Assembly (NCBI GenBank): GCA_032717465.1
Contig: CM064712.1
Location: 21,911,717-21,975,716 of the forward strand
Length of the DNA stretch: 64,000 nucleotides
Direction of reading: 5' to 3'
DNA from: Coenobita brevimanus
Taxonomy: Eukaryota; Arthropoda; Malacostraca; Decapoda; Coenobitidae
The notes beneath the pieces are model-generated. The model did not search any database. It had not been told where the DNA came from and saw only the letters and a list, made by a program, of their open reading frames with translations. Within the stretch, counting starts at the first letter, position 1. Every line of letters starts with the position of its first letter. This document shows positions 1 through 12,467 of the stretch, in pieces. The position numbers and the translations under genes were made by a program.

Positions 1-1461
1 CAGGAGGTGTAACGGTGACGCCATTAGCCTTTGGAGAAGCGACTCCTGTGTTCCCGCTCACCTCCCCTACATTTTTGAGCTGGATAGCGAGGTATTTCCC
101 ATATTTTTGTGTACTGTACTTTATATTATTATTTAGTGTGTAACTGAAGCAAGAGAATGCTAGCTAGTTCTGTCTGAGCCTCAGATAAATGTGTGATTTT
201 TGTAGGCCAAGTATCAGGTCCCCAGGAACTGTGAATTATTTATTGATATGTTGAAATGACTTTGCAATTCAGTACTTATTAGGGCTATGTTGCGAGTTAA
301 TGTTCACATAGTTACTTTGTGGGGCACAGTGATATTGATACAGTGATGATTTTCATGGTTAGAGTTACAGTTATTCATTCTTACTGTATTTGTTATAGTA
401 CTTTTTCTTGCATGTTATCCCTACAATAATTATTATTTTGAGCAGACCTATGTGTCTGTAGTGCCATGTGTTATTCTGTTATTACTTGATGCCGAGTGTT
501 GTAACTCATGTTTCTTTATTATGAGACCTTCCTGATCATGTGAAGGGATTACTTGCATTGGGGAGAATAGTTATTCATTGTTCATATTAACTTCTAGCTG
601 GTCCAGGTTTGGAGGTCGGAGCACTAGTAAGTGGGTCAAGGTCCAAGTGTGGAGGTCAAGGTCGGCAGTGGCAGAGGACTGGACCAGTGAAATTTGTGCT
701 CATAGGGACGATTATGAAGAAACGCACTGGACCGGGACAGAGGAGCTAAGTTTTGTGCATTTGATATTAGGAACATATAGTTTCCTTTGAACAGCGTGCC
801 AACTGATTCATGTTTAATTGGTAAAGCAAGTAGCTGAGGAAGATTTCTTTTTAGTCTTATTAATACACATTCCCTCCCACTCGAACTTTATTGTTTGTAT
901 AACCCTTGAGAACTGGTGGTATAGAGCTTACCTAGTAGTTTGTTAATGTGCAACTTTAGAAGCATTCTGGGAAACTGCGAAGGTCGGGCTTGGGTTGGCC
1001 TAGTTGGAGACTGGCCCCGTCATTTTGGCATGCTACCACTCTTAACTTGGCCTCTTGAAATGTAATAAACGCAACCGAAGAGGCCGCTAATGGGAGAGAG
1101 TCTCCATCAATCTGAGTTCCCGACCGTTCCAGTACACAGTGGTCATCAATAGTAACCTCTTTTCTGCCCCTTTTGACCATGTAAAAGTCTGGATCGCAGA
1201 GGTGACAGTACTAGTGGTGGCGCAGTGTTGGGATGACCTATTAATGTGAGGTTAATTTAACTTGAAATTAAGGTAAAAGCTCATCCCCCAGTTCTCAAAG
1301 GTACAGTATATGTACTTAGCATTATGTGTTGAATTATAAGGTATGTGTATTTGTAGTGTGTACGATTTTGGTGTTGCAGCTGAGCATTCACCTTCTGGGG
1401 TTGCTCAAGTTGCAGTTGCCTTTCTACGTTGTCATCGAAAAGAATTAATGGATGGACCATA
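1..1461. other. Unannotated stretch
   Basis: I see no coding region, terminal repeat or simple repeat that I can name here. The sequence is AT-rich with a more GC-balanced part around 940-1240. The two short ORFs (578-790 plus, 956-1180 minus) resemble no family I know and have no splice context. Confidence 0.5.
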
Positions 1462-3480
1462 CTATCTATCTATCTATTGTCAGACGCCTTAATCCCGTAA
1501 GAGATGGCCACAAAAAAATCGCCTCCATGTCGCCCTGTCCCCCGCCATTTCACTGCCCTGCTCATAGCTCACACCTCCCTCTCTCATTTACCTCTCCACT
1601 CCATCTCTCCATCTCATCCTTGGCCTCCCCCTCCCTCTTTCCCCCTCCACCGCACTCACACACACTCTCGTCATCAGTCTCTCACTCTCCATCCTCTCCA
1701 CATGGCCAACCCATCTCAGTGTGTTTCTGCTAATGCTTCCTATCACATCCATATCCGCACCACAACGCTCCTTCACATCCTCATTTGTCAGTCTCTCTCT
1801 CCATGTGACTCCACAGGCTTGTCTCAGTTAACTTATTTCCACTGCTCTTACTGGACTTCTGTCCCCCCAACAAGGCCCAAGCTTCACTTACATACGTTAG
1901 AATTGTTATCACAATACTGTCATGTAACTTTTTCACTTCCATGGTCACTTCCCTGTTTCTTATCACTGCTTTCAAGGAACCAGCAACCTTTCTTCCTTGT
2001 TGTACCCTTTCCAGCACTTCACCTTCCAAACTTCCATCCTTACTCATCACCCTACCCAAGTACACTCACATTTTCCATTCCCTCCTCATCCAACTTCATT
2101 GTACATTCACTGACTTCACTTCACTCGAAGATCATAACTTCACTCTTCCCTACATTCACCTTTAGATTCCGTTTCTTACACACTTTCTCAAAGTCATCCA
2201 CCAAGCCTTGCAGCTCCCTTTCGTCTTCACTTGACAACACAGTATCATCTGCAAACAACAGTACAGGGAATTTCCAAACACTGCCCTCTCTCATCCACTG
2301 CCCTACCTTGTATCTCTCTTATAACCTCATCCGTATACAGATTGAACAACCATGGAGACATGACACATCCTTGTTTCAATCCAACCTTCAAATAGGAAAA
2401 CTCACTCAGTTCACTATTCACACGCACTGCAGCCTTAGCACCCTCATTCATTCTCTTCACACGGCATTCAGCAGCTTCCCATTTACTCCATATAGTCTTA
2501 ACACTTCTCACAATCCTTGTTTATCCACCCTGTCAAATGCTTTCTCCAGATCCATGAAGCCTGCATACAACTTCTTTCTCGTCTCTAGAAACTTTTGCAT
2601 TAAAGACCTAAGGATGAATGTCTGATCTACACAACCTCTTCCCTTTCTAAAACCTCCCTGTTCTTCTCTAACTAATTCCTCTGTTATTTCCCAGACTCTG
2701 TCAGTAAGTATGCTACCATACCGTATACTTTTCCTATTACAATAAGAAGACAAATGCCTCAATGATTACCACACACTTCTTTTTCCTGTTTTCCTTTGTA
2801 CAGGGGAATAATTATATAGTTATATCTTGATATATGATACCCCTTGATGTGATACCCCGGCTTAGCGATGGGGGGTAGAAATACCACCATGCCCCGCCTA
2901 ATGATGGCCAAATCTTGGTTTAATGATAGATTTTAATTTCTTTTATCGATTTTAATGATATTTTAGACTAAAGTTATGTGTTTAGGTTGATTTATAAACT
3001 GTTTTTAGGTTTAGATTGATGTGTTTTAGCTATTGGTGGAGTGAACATTGTCATTTTGGAGTAGAGTTTACTAAACTTGATTTTTTTCCAGGCTTATATT
3101 TGATGATTTTCAGATTTTATTTGTTGGTTTTAGTGAGTTATTTACAGGTGTTAGGCTTAGATTAGCTTCTGTTACAGCTGTTAGGCCATTTAGATTGGCT
3201 TTAAACTTGTTACTGGACTTATCTGGGTGAGTTCAGGACTTGGTTGGGGGGGAAACCCAAGGCTCAAAAATGCATCCCAATACTTTATATGTTAAATCTA
3301 CCCCAACATATGATACCCCGCCAAACGATGGGTTTGCTTAACCAATTTCATAATGAAACTGGAGTTTACCCATGCCTGACTTCCAATCCCCTGGGACTCG
3401 ACCTTCCTTCCAGGCCAACCTGCACATATTCCAGAATTATCCATTCCACTTCTATCTCTCCTTCATGCTTAGGTCATTTT
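1462..3480 (-). mobile_element. LINE A copy 1 (RTE-like non-LTR retrotransposon, 5'-truncated, decayed)
   Basis: A minus-strand copy of the most abundant LINE in the window. The 3' end is a short (CTAT)n tail at about 1462-1478 followed by the family's conserved 3' end (complement of GCCAGACGCCTTAATCCCG-like sequence). Reading 2762 to 1588 on the minus strand gives reverse transcriptase pieces: GFRKGRGCVDQTFILRSL, a motif-A region MDLEKAFDRVDKQGL, GLKQGCVMSPWLFNLY, and the C-terminal RWVGHVERME...GRGRPRMRWRDGVE segment. The pieces are in several frames with stops, so the copy is dead. It is split by a foreign insertion at 2817-3374; LINE sequence matching other copies resumes at 3375. Confidence 0.85.
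2817..3374. mobile_element. Unclassified 558-bp insertion inside LINE A copy 1
   Basis: LINE A sequence stops after GGGGAATAATTATA (ending 2816) and resumes with CCTGACTTCCAATC at 3375; in other copies these two strings abut. The insert carries three related motifs of the form ATACCCCG-N-CGATGGG (about 2852, 2893 and 3315), two near one end and one near the other, in the same orientation. It is otherwise AT-rich and non-coding. Terminal inverted repeats and a target duplication are not clear. The repeated motif resembles pogo/Tigger ends, but I cannot assign a class. Confidence 0.5.
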
Positions 3481-3539
3481 AGTTTAGGTTAAAAGGGACA
3501 AACAATTAGTGACAGATTGACTTTGGAGCAGAATGAGCC

Positions 3540-4303
3540 TGAAAGTCCAGCATGACCAGTGGTCATTTGCCATGGTTTCTTTTTTTTCTTTTTCTTTTTT
3601 TTATTTCATCGAAGAAGGAACCAAATGCTAGAAACCTGTAAGATAGTTCCCTCCAAGTAAAAATAAAAACAAGATAACAGAGAGCCAAATATAAGATCTG
3701 TTCACTTCAGGATGCTTGGACACACTGAGTTTGAAAGACTTGAGATCATAGGCAGTAAGAAATACTGACAGAGGAAGACAGTTCCACAGCTGACTTGTTG
3801 CATACATGAAGGATTCGGAGTAACAGTTTATTCATGATTTAGAGAGTTGGACAGAAAGGGGATGAGAGTTTGCTTCTAGACGGGTGCTACGTGCCCACAG
3901 TAGTGGTGGAGGGATGCAGGCAGACAGTTCAGAGGAGCAGTGACCATTGAAGTAGTGACAGAAAACAGATAAAGATGCAGCAGTACAGTGAAGAGACAGA
4001 GGTTGAAGGGAGCTGGCAAGAAGAAGGGGGTTAATGAGACAGCAAGTCTTTGATTCTACATTGAAGAGATGACCTGTATGTGGCGCGCCACCCTACAAAT
4101 GAAAGTTGTACTCGACACAGAGGCATATGAAACCTCTGTATAAAGTCAACAACTGTGAATGGGTATAGAAGGCATTGAGTCGGCTTAGTACACGTAATCT
4201 GTTGGGAGCAGATTTTGCAAGGGAGGGAATATGATCTTTCCAAGATCAAGAAAATAAAACCCTAAGTATGTTTAAAGATGATGCAGGACTGACTTGGATA
4301 TTG
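3540..4303 (-). mobile_element. Jockey/CR1-type LINE, 3' part of RT ORF (interrupted copy)
   Basis: Minus-strand translation in shifting frames matches the end of Jockey/CR1-group reverse transcriptases: SWKDHIPSLAKSAP, then a YTHSQLLTLYRGFI-like stretch, VESKTCCLINP, a YFNGHCSSEL segment, an RSTRLEANSHPLSV segment, and SQLWNCLPLSVF near the end. Several frameshifts and stops make it a relic. The copy is cut at 4303/4304, where a piggyBac element starts with TTAA. The continuation of the same LINE (an NLP...PLIF-like piece) is on the far side of that element, from 8385. Confidence 0.75.
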
Positions 4304-5140
4304 TTAACCCATCACGTCCCGAGGTTTTCCGCACCTCCAACATCCCCCAGTCCCGAGCCTTTTTGGAAAAGATTTTTTGGGCTCAAACTTCCGCTTAGGT
4401 TGAGAAACAAAGGAAAATCACCAAGAAAGGGCTTACCGTGGTCTATAAGTGGTCAGAACAGGTGAGGTCCCCCGTGCCAGGTATTGTATTCTTTTATGGA
4501 CGTGCCAGGCGCTCACGTTTTCTATGGTAAGGAATACTGGGAGAAACAACACACAACACCTCTATATTTGTTGAATTTGAACTAATAAACAATAACAGTA
4601 ACAATATAATGGATTTCAGACACATATATATGAAAAATAAGCATTGTACCATCGCGCGAGCATAGCGAGTTAGGTCCGAGTCGTAACATGCTATATGCTA
4701 AGTTTCTAGTATCAGTCAACATATCATTTTTTCTACTTGTATACTTCTGTTTCAATGATATTTTACCCATTACAACTGTTTGTAAGTGTTTTCAGATGTT
4801 TTCATTCATTATGATGACATGCAGCATAAGTTTAGTGCACATCAGCTTAGTAAGCGCACTGCTATGACTCGTATTTCAACATACCCAATTGTTTTATCAC
4901 TTTCCTATTATTTTTCCCTTTACATAGAACCTTTCCTCCACTACTATAAATATTTTCAATTATTTACATTCATTACGAGGGCATTTAGCGATATGATAGC
5001 GCATATTCACGTAGCAACCACGATCTCAAACACTCGTGTTTCATCTACTTTATTTATTCACTCCAATTATAATTTCCCACTTACGTTACACACGTTTACA
5101 CCCCTATACTGCACTGTACATACTTACTGGCATTATTTAT

Positions 5141-5616
5141 TCAAGTGAGCGTGAGAATATCGCATGAAAATACCCTCGCAATGAATGTTTCGACCAACAT
5201 AATACTCATACACTTACATACTAATTCTTCACATATATTACACACTTTACCACTTGTTGACTTCTATTTTCACTATTACGTGCCTTATTCATTCAACTGA
5301 GCGTCAGGATATCGCATCTCTATACACACGCTATGAATATTTGACTTAGAATATATTTCAGCACTTACAATAATTTGAACTTATATTATACCCGTAAGCA
5401 TTTCCAATAATAATAATTATATAATTACGGGCCGTATTTATTGCACTGAGCGACAGAATATCGCATCATAAAACCCTGGCTATGTATGTTTCCACTTACA
5501 GCATATTTATACACTTACATACAATTTTTGCACTTATGTTATACCCGTATGCACTTTATACTAATATTTGGAGATCAACATGACTGATAATTTCACTGAG
5601 CGTCTGTCTGTCGCAT
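5141..5616. repeat. Degenerate ~150-bp tandem repeat, four units, within piggyBac
   Basis: The marker CACTGAGCGTCAGAATATCGCAT recurs in variant forms starting near 5142, 5294, 5443 and 5593, with spacings of 152, 149 and 150 bp. Each unit also shares a downstream TATGAATGTTT-like stretch and TTACATACT-like stretches. The array lies between the transposase C-terminus (5657) and the left end, so it is the 3' untranslated side of the element. Confidence 0.75.
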
Positions 5617-5656
5617 TTGCTTCTTAGTTTCAGCGTCCTGTCGCATTCACACCATA

Positions 5657-8131
5657 TCAGAATTGCATCAACGTGTGATATTCGCTGAAACATGGGTGAA
5701 TACAGAGACCCACGTCACACTCCACGCACTCATAGCGGGTGTCCTTCCTCTGTGTCGTGAGTCTCACCCGGGAATTGCTACACACGTGACACCTGCGTTG
5801 GGGCCTAGGTCTGTTTGGCTGGGAAGGGATAGGAGTGGGGAAATGGCGGCCGGATATTCTCAGGGGAGTTTGTGCAGTAGGGGCAGTGCGGGTGCGATGT
5901 TGGGGCCTTTCTACAGCATAACGTGCAAACATCTCTCCTGTGAGCTCCCTCACAAACCCTTCAAAGGTTTCCTAAACTCCTGTTGTCATGGCGTGAAGGT
6001 GGTGGCAATTCAGAGCAGTGATGTAGTGAAAGAACAGTTTCTTATACCACTTCATCGTGGTCCTGGCACACTCTACCGTCGATATCATGGAGTCTGACTG
6101 GTCCACGAGGCGCATGTTTATGTTATAGTCCATGACACACTCAGGTTTCCAAATATGACGCCTGTTCTCGCTACGGTAATCAAGTGAATCAGTACGGTGC
6201 ATCAAGGGGCGGAGAACCGTTGACAAGAGGCTTACTTCTCTATTGTGGTTCCACACAGTTGCAAGGATGTTGTTGGCTTTGAAGAAGACAACCTCATTCC
6301 TTGCAAGTTTCCGCCCTACCATGGCCATGTGACGCCGGTTCACCTTCACGGTTCCACAGACTCCCGTTTCATCCGTGTGAAGATAACGAGCGAGAAGAGG
6401 GCTAGTGTACCAGTTGTCCAGGTAGAGAACGTGACCACGATGAAGGTAGTCTTCTATCATCGTCTTTACCACTGCTCCCGACAGTCCAATATTTCGATCT
6501 TCTATTATGTCTGTCTGTGCACCAGTGTACAAGACTATGTCTTGCACGTATCCAGTCCTACAGTCGCACATAACAAAGATCTTGAACCCAAAATGGTGCC
6601 TTTTGCTGGGTATATACTGCCTAAATGAAATATTGCCTCACCACAACACGAGACTCTCGTCTATGACGAGGTCTCTATAGAGATAAAATGAGGAACGAAA
6701 GGTTTGCCTTAGGTGATCAAAGACCAACCTAATTCGCCTCATTTTATCAGTGTCGTTTGCATTTGCAGGATCATGAGCATCATAGAAATGGAGGCGACTT
6801 AGAATTTGTTGAAACCGATTACGGCTCATCACTTGCCCAAATATTGGGGTAAACATAACAGGGTCCCTTGTCCAGTAAGCAGGAATTCTGTTCTTTCGTA
6901 TAATGCCCATCAAAAGGACCAGGGCAAAAAATAGGAACATTTCTGAAAGGGAGACAGGGTAATCATATATGATAGAATGCCTACTCCTTGTTCCCAGTCT
7001 TTCACTCTCAAAGCGCTGGTTGCTTGCAAAAAGGTTGGTTTGGTATACAATCTGCTCCACAAATACCTCACTAAAAAACAGGTGGAAAAAATCCAACCTG
7101 GTGGAATTACGGTGAATTCCGGGAGCAATGCAGCCAGAGCGCCCCTGCTCAGTGAAGGGGTGAATGAGGGGAGAAAAATCACTCACATCCTCCCAATTCC
7201 ATCCCACAAATCCCTCGTCCTCATCATCCCCATCTCCGCCTTCGTCTGGGTGGGGAGGAGATCCTGGTGGGGGAGGTGGGGGAGGAGTGCAGAGGGCTTC
7301 CCCACTGTCACTCCTCTTCTCTGCCTTTACCCTTTCCCTTTCCGTTACCATTACGGCCTTGAGGAACATTAGGGGGCTGTGGGGATGAAGTAGTGGAATA
7401 TTGGGGAGCAGAAGACGCGTTGGGGAGTGGTTCCTCCCCACCTTCCCCCTCCATGACAACACCACGTGCTTTCTCACGCACCCTAGCTCGACCACGTGTT
7501 AGGGGATATTGGGGAGCATAAGACGTGCTTGGGAGTGGTTCCTCCCCACCTTCCCCCTCCCTCACAACCCCATGTGATACTGAACGCACCCGCACTCGCC
7601 CACGTGATACACTATGCCGCCTCACACTACCTAGGGAGAACAATGACTCACTCACGTCACTCTCACTTTCCCTAATCCTCCCTGTACTTTCCCTTTCACT
7701 CCCCACTCCCTCCACGGCACTTCCTAACTCCCCAAACAAAATACTAGGCCCATACCTGCTCGTCCGACTTGTGTGTGCTCTGGGCCACGATGAGTGATTA
7801 CCTCACATCCATACCACGTGGCAGCACGTCCCACGACTCCGTCCTCGTCCTCGTCCTCGTCATCGAAATCTGGTTCCAAATCACGTTGGGGATAGGCATA
7901 GGATTTTGCACATGGCTTCTTGGCCTGCTGCCCCTCTCTAGCAGCATGGTAAGTCACATACTGCCGCTTCCTGGGAGACGGAACTTCCTCGTCACTGCTG
8001 GTGGTTTCTTCCTCCTGTGGCTGCACATAATCCTTATCCACAACCTCGTCGTCCAGTGGGGAATCACTGTCGCCTGTAAAGGCATCCAGGGCGGCTTGAA
8101 ATTCGCCCTCTGAGAGACCTCTCTTAGCCAT
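5657..8131 (-). pseudogene. piggyBac transposase (DDE_Tnp_1_7 type) with C-terminal zinc finger, broken
   Basis: It would catalyse cut-and-paste transposition at TTAA. From the N-terminus on the minus strand: an acidic, Ser-rich leader (from 8131), a low-complexity region with an internal duplication of an EGEGGEEPLP motif (7739-7308), then the catalytic part. The expected aspartates are visible: DLVIDESLVLW near 6645, LDNWYTSPL near 6425, and MRLVDQSDSM near 6110. The C-terminus (5953-5657) has a Cys/His-rich finger with CHVC, CVEC and HPCF. Breaks: two frame changes in the leader (near 7735 and 7490), an in-frame TGA just after the first catalytic Asp (6638-6640) and a TAG at about 5972. 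The catalytic part otherwise stays in one frame, so decay is moderate. The true start is uncertain because of the leader breaks. Confidence 0.88.
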
Positions 8132-8384
8132 GTCTGAGCAGGACCGTTGCTACCAGGTGAGTGGACGAGTGGCGGGTTAGCGCGGGTCGCGCGGGGTCGC
8201 CGAGTGTCCCTGCCTGGTGGCAGGTAGGGGAAGGTCATGCGAGGATACGTACCACAAATCAAGCGCGAAATTTGAAAATTGTTGAAATTATGCACGTTGC
8301 AATTGCACGACGTACCGGTACGTCGCCGAGACTGGCAAATGCAAATTGTTGCAACGTACCCATACGTCGACGGGACGGGGCGGG

Positions 8385-8470
8385 TTAAAAATTAAAGGTC
8401 ACTCCTGTGGAAGATTCTGATGGGTTGTATAGCTGGTACTGTATCTTCAAAAGTACGCATGTATGCAACT
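8385..8470 (-). mobile_element. Continuation of the Jockey/CR1-type LINE split by piggyBac
   Basis: Minus-strand reading just outside the TTAA gives a THQNLP...PLIF piece, which in Jockey/CR1-type ORFs directly precedes the SPSSTLNILG-like segment. That next segment is found on the other side of the piggyBac element (minus strand from 4303). The two halves are therefore one LINE split by the insertion. How far the LINE extends beyond 8470 is not clear. Confidence 0.55.
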
Positions 8471-8888
8471 TTTTAAGCCAATCCCAGTGACAGTTACATT
8501 ATAGTTTATTCTGAAAAAAAAAAAATGCAGTTGTAAATTCTATACATGGGAGCTTTCCTGCAGTTTCACCGAAATTCCAGCCTTGCCTTAGCTGTCAGCC
8601 TCACATTCTTAAAAGTCAAGAGTAGGAATGAAAATGCTTGCTACTTACAGATGCCATAATAAAACTGATGGTGATAAACTTAATCACTAAACCATTAAGT
8701 GAAATGCAAGCTTCCTATTTTGTTTAACACATTCTAAAGTAAGTGTGTAGAGTGGTACATGTTTAGCTTTCTTAAATGGTTGCTAACTGCACTCAGTGAT
8801 GTTGGATACAGGATGATCATAACGAATAACCTGAGGTGCACCAAAAATTACAATATAATGTTATGGATTTGCATTTCACTTTGTGATT
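8471..8888. other. Unannotated stretch
   Basis: AT-rich sequence with an A-run near 8515. It may contain more of the decayed LINE upstream of the piggyBac element, but I cannot align it with confidence. Nothing else is recognised. Confidence 0.4.
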
Positions 8889-9207
8889 TAAGGGGGGAGG
8901 TGGTGGCTTAATTAGTAGAGAGGTGGCCTGCAGTTCTAGCGGACCCAGGTTCAAATCCCCGCTGGGGCAGGGAACAGTTTAAGGATTTGAATTTCTTACA
9001 ATCAGACTTTACTGCCTACCAGAAGACCCGCCGACATGTCGTAAAAATACCCCCACTAATACCAGTACACTAGTCCTGTATGAGACAGCCCTAGCATGTA
9101 TTCAATATCGACGGTGGGTGTTAGAGCCGAAGTGGTGACATGTAGACATGTGTATGGTATGTAGGAGGACTACTGGGGCTTGAGACGAGGCTGTGAAGTC
9201 TATGCCT
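8889..9207 (+). repeat. SINE-1 (tRNA-derived), plus-strand copy
   Basis: The head carries an RNA polymerase III A-box-like TGGCTTAATTAGTAG and a B-box-like GGTTCAAATCC, followed by a tRNA-unrelated body with ACCCGCCGACATGTCGTAA, ACGGTGGGTGTTAGAGCCGA and TAGGAGGACTACTGGG. The same body is at 13937-14299 (minus) and, truncated, at 31340-31436 (minus). The end AGAGTCTGTCCAT is directly followed by the (TCTA) tail of LINE B, so the two elements meet tail to tail. Confidence 0.8.
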
Positions 9208-9651
9208 AGAGTCTGTCCATCTATCTATATACCTAGGCTGCTTCCCCCAAGGAAAGGGAGGTAGCCGAGACAGGACGACACACTCCCCATTTACTCATCC
9301 ATTCGAACACATTCATTCGCATCTTAGCCCCAAAGGGGAGAAGGGACAGATCCTCACCGCACCAAAGTGCACAAGGGTTAGCTGAGCAGTGCAATCAGTG
9401 ACATCCACAGCAGGGCCAACAGCAGAGCTGATTTACCCCTGCCACATCATAATAGACCCATCCCCTTACCTGCAGCTGACCTGACAAGCTGATCAGACCA
9501 AATGCGGGAGAGTATCCCCTCAGGGCTGCGTCAGCATATATTCATTCACAATTTCTCTCCATTTATTTCTGTCAGGCACAGCCACTCTTCCTTGCTCAAC
9601 AGACATCCCTTTCACATCCAGCGCTCTCTTCACACTGTCCATTCATCCTAT

Positions 9652-12467
9652 TCATTGTCTCCCTCTCAGTCTTACACCTCTCACATCAGATCTAGTTATT
9701 TTTTTCACCAATCGCTCGTTATCCATTCTCTCCATATGCCCAAACCATTGCAACACCCTCTGCTCAACTCTATCAGCCATCTCCCGAACAACTCCAGTTC
9801 TCCTTCGCACTTCATCATTTCGCATCCGATCCATACGTGTCACTCCACACATACTCCTCAGACACCTCATCTCCAATACATTCAAACTTTTCCTCTCTGC
9901 TACACCCATATTTCATGTTTCAGCCCCATATAATGCAGTCGGTAACACAACACCCTCATACAGCCTTCTCTTTACTTCCATTCTAAGCAAACGACATCTA
10001 AACACCTTTTTCATTCCTCCCAGCACCTTTCCTACTTCATTCATTCTAAACTTCGCTTCTGCATCTATTCTTCCATCCACAGCAACATGTGACCCTAAAT
10101 ATTTAAAATACTCTACCTCCTCAAGCAACTCACCATTCAAAACTATATTCATCTCCCTACCATCTACCAACCTCGTACACTTCATCACTTTACTCTTATT
10201 CTCATTTACTTTCAATTTCCTCCTTTCACACACCCTTCCAAACTCCTCTACCAACTGTCTCAATCTCTCCTCTGAATCAGCCACCAGTGCAGTATCATCT
10301 GCAAACAGCAGCTGCTTCAGATTCCACTCTCCACCGTCAACACTCACCAGACTCAGACCTCCACCTAAAACTCTTGCATTCACCTCCCTTACAACACCAT
10401 CCATATAAATATTAAACAATCAAGGCGACATCACACATCTCTGTCGCAGCCCCACTCTTACAGGAAACCAATCTCTCACAGCATTTCCCACTCTTACACA
10501 TGCTCTACTATTTACATAAAAACTTTCACCCCTTTTAGTTACCTACCATCAAGTCCATACAATCTTAAAACAGTCCACAAAGCCTCCCTGTCAATTCTAT
10601 CATATGCTTTCTCTAAATCCATGAATGCCCAAAACACATCCTTGCCTTCCGCTAAATACTTTTCACACACTTGTCTCACAGCAAACACCTGATCCACGCA
10701 TTCTCTCCCTCTCCTAAAGCCACACTGCTCATCACCAATCACTCCCTCTGTACCCTCTCTAACTCTCATAATTAACACTCTACCATACACCTTACCTACA
10801 ACACTCAACAGACTTATACCCCTAAAGCTAGTACATTCATACTTATCACCCTTGCCTTTATACAATGGGACCACATAAGCACTTGCCCAGTCAATTGGCA
10901 CCATACCTTTCACAAAGCACACATTCAACAATCTTACAAACCAATCAACAATAGTCACTCCACCACCCTTCAGGCATTCCACAGCACACCCATCCATACC
11001 GGCAGCTTTCCCTGTTTTCATCTCCTTTACTGTCTTCTCCACTTCTTCCTTCATGATCAAAGAATCATTCAACTCTCCCAACACATTTATTCCTTGCACC
11101 CTTCCATCCGCCACAATCTCAGCCACCCTTTCCTCCTCTACATTTAACAATCTTTCAAAATACTCTGCCCATCTCTTCCTTACTGCATCCATCTCAATTA
11201 ACATCCTTCCATCCTCTGTTTTTACTTTCTCTTCCTTCCCAGACTCTCCCTTTTGCACCCTTTTCACCTCCTTCCAGAACATTTTCTTATTCTGTTGAAA
11301 ATTCTCAGTCAGCCGCCTACCCCACCTCTCATCTGCTGCCACTTTAGCATCACGCACAGCCCTTCTCACTCTATTCCTCTTTTCCTTATACCTTTCATAT
11401 GACATCTCATCCTTCCTCTGCAGCCACACTTCATATGCACGTCTATTCTCAGCCACAGCCATACTTACTTCCTCGCACCACCATTCACTTCCTTTTCTTA
11501 CACCACCACCCACACGTCTTACACCACACACCTCTTCTGCATGCCCTACCACAGCACTCTTAAACAACTGTCATTCCTCCTCCACACTGCCGTTTTCCTG
11601 ATCTTTCACTGCGTTCCACTCATCTTTCAATTTCTCCTGATACTCTATCATTTTCTCTCTTTTATCCAACTCACTCACTTTCAAAACCTCCCTGCCACAC
11701 CTAACTCTCCTAGCTCTCACCCATCTCTTACCTACTCTTAACTTTTCCTCCACCAGGTAGTGGTCAGACATACCTCCACCCTCCCCTCTCAGAACTTTCA
11801 CATCCAACAATCTTCCTATTACATTCCTGGACACAACCACATAGTCCAACAAAGCTCTATCAACAACCCTTCCACCCTCCTGTCTCACCCATGTATACTT
11901 ATAAATATCTTTCTTCTCAAACAGCGTATTTCCAATCACCATCTCTCCCTCAACGCACATCCCTATCAATCGTTCCCCATTTTCATTTCTTCCAGGCACA
12001 CCATGCATACCAACTACACCTTCAACTGCTACATTTCCCACTCTAGCATTCAGATCTCTCATCATTACCACATTCACATTCGCTCCAAAACTCTGCAGAC
12101 ACTCATCAACATCATTCAAGAAAGACTCCCCCTCTTCCTCATCCCTTTCACTACCAGGCCCATATGCACTCACAAACACCCACAACTCACGTTCAAATTT
12201 CGCTTTCACGCACATCAGTCTCGATGACACCTCCTTCCATTCAGTCACACACTGCTGTACTTCCGGACTCACTAACAAGGCCACACCTTCTCTTGCCCTT
12301 CCTCTATCAACACCTGACAATCTTCCATTCACACTTCCAAACATAGACTCACCCTTCCCTTTCATCTTCGTTTCACTCAAAGCTAACACATCCAACTTTC
12401 TTCTCACAAACATTCTCCCAATCTCCTCCCTCTTAGCCTCAATCGTACTGCATCCACGCACATTCAT
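9652..12467 (-). pseudogene. LINE B ORF: APE endonuclease + reverse transcriptase, lightly broken
   Basis: It begins at 12467 with MNVRGCSTIEAKREEIGR. The endonuclease domain shows LALSETKMKG, MMRDLNARVG (usually G-D-x-N-A-R-V-G) and the MSDHYLVEEK motif near 11780. The RT domain shows GFRRGRECVDQVFAVRQV, motif A FMDLEKAYDRID near 10620 and the catalytic FADDTALVAD near 10290. The C-terminus has WFGHMERMDNERLVKKI near 9730. Breaks: one in-frame stop at 11571-11573, a frame change between 10540 and 10420, and an in-frame stop at about 9910. With only three lesions over about 2.8 kb this is a fairly young copy. Confidence 0.85.

Larger units (their letters stand above)
4304..8388 (-). mobile_element. 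piggyBac-family DNA transposon, near-complete, inactivated
   Basis: The element is bounded by TTAA at 4304-4307 and 8385-8388, the target-site duplication typical of piggyBac. Ends are inverted: the left begins TTAACCCATCACGTCCCG and the complement of the right end reads TTAACCCGCCCCGTCCCG (15 of 18 identical). Palindromic subterminal motifs (ACGTACCGGTACGT near 8310, ACGTACCCATACGT near 8360) lie just inside the right end. The 4.1-kb interior encodes a piggyBac transposase on the minus strand and carries a degenerate 150-bp tandem repeat on its 3' side. It is nested in a Jockey/CR1-type LINE. Confidence 0.88.

Noticed and set aside
1504..2625. 373-codon Ser/Pro/Leu-rich plus-strand ORF
   Set aside because: It is the antisense of LINE A reverse transcriptase; the composition follows from the opposite strand, and similar antisense ORFs occur over every LINE A and B copy (for example 50219-50998 and 41615-42322).
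7525..8113. Plus-strand ORFs opposite the piggyBac leader
   Set aside because: Antisense shadows of the acidic and repeat-containing transposase N-terminus.
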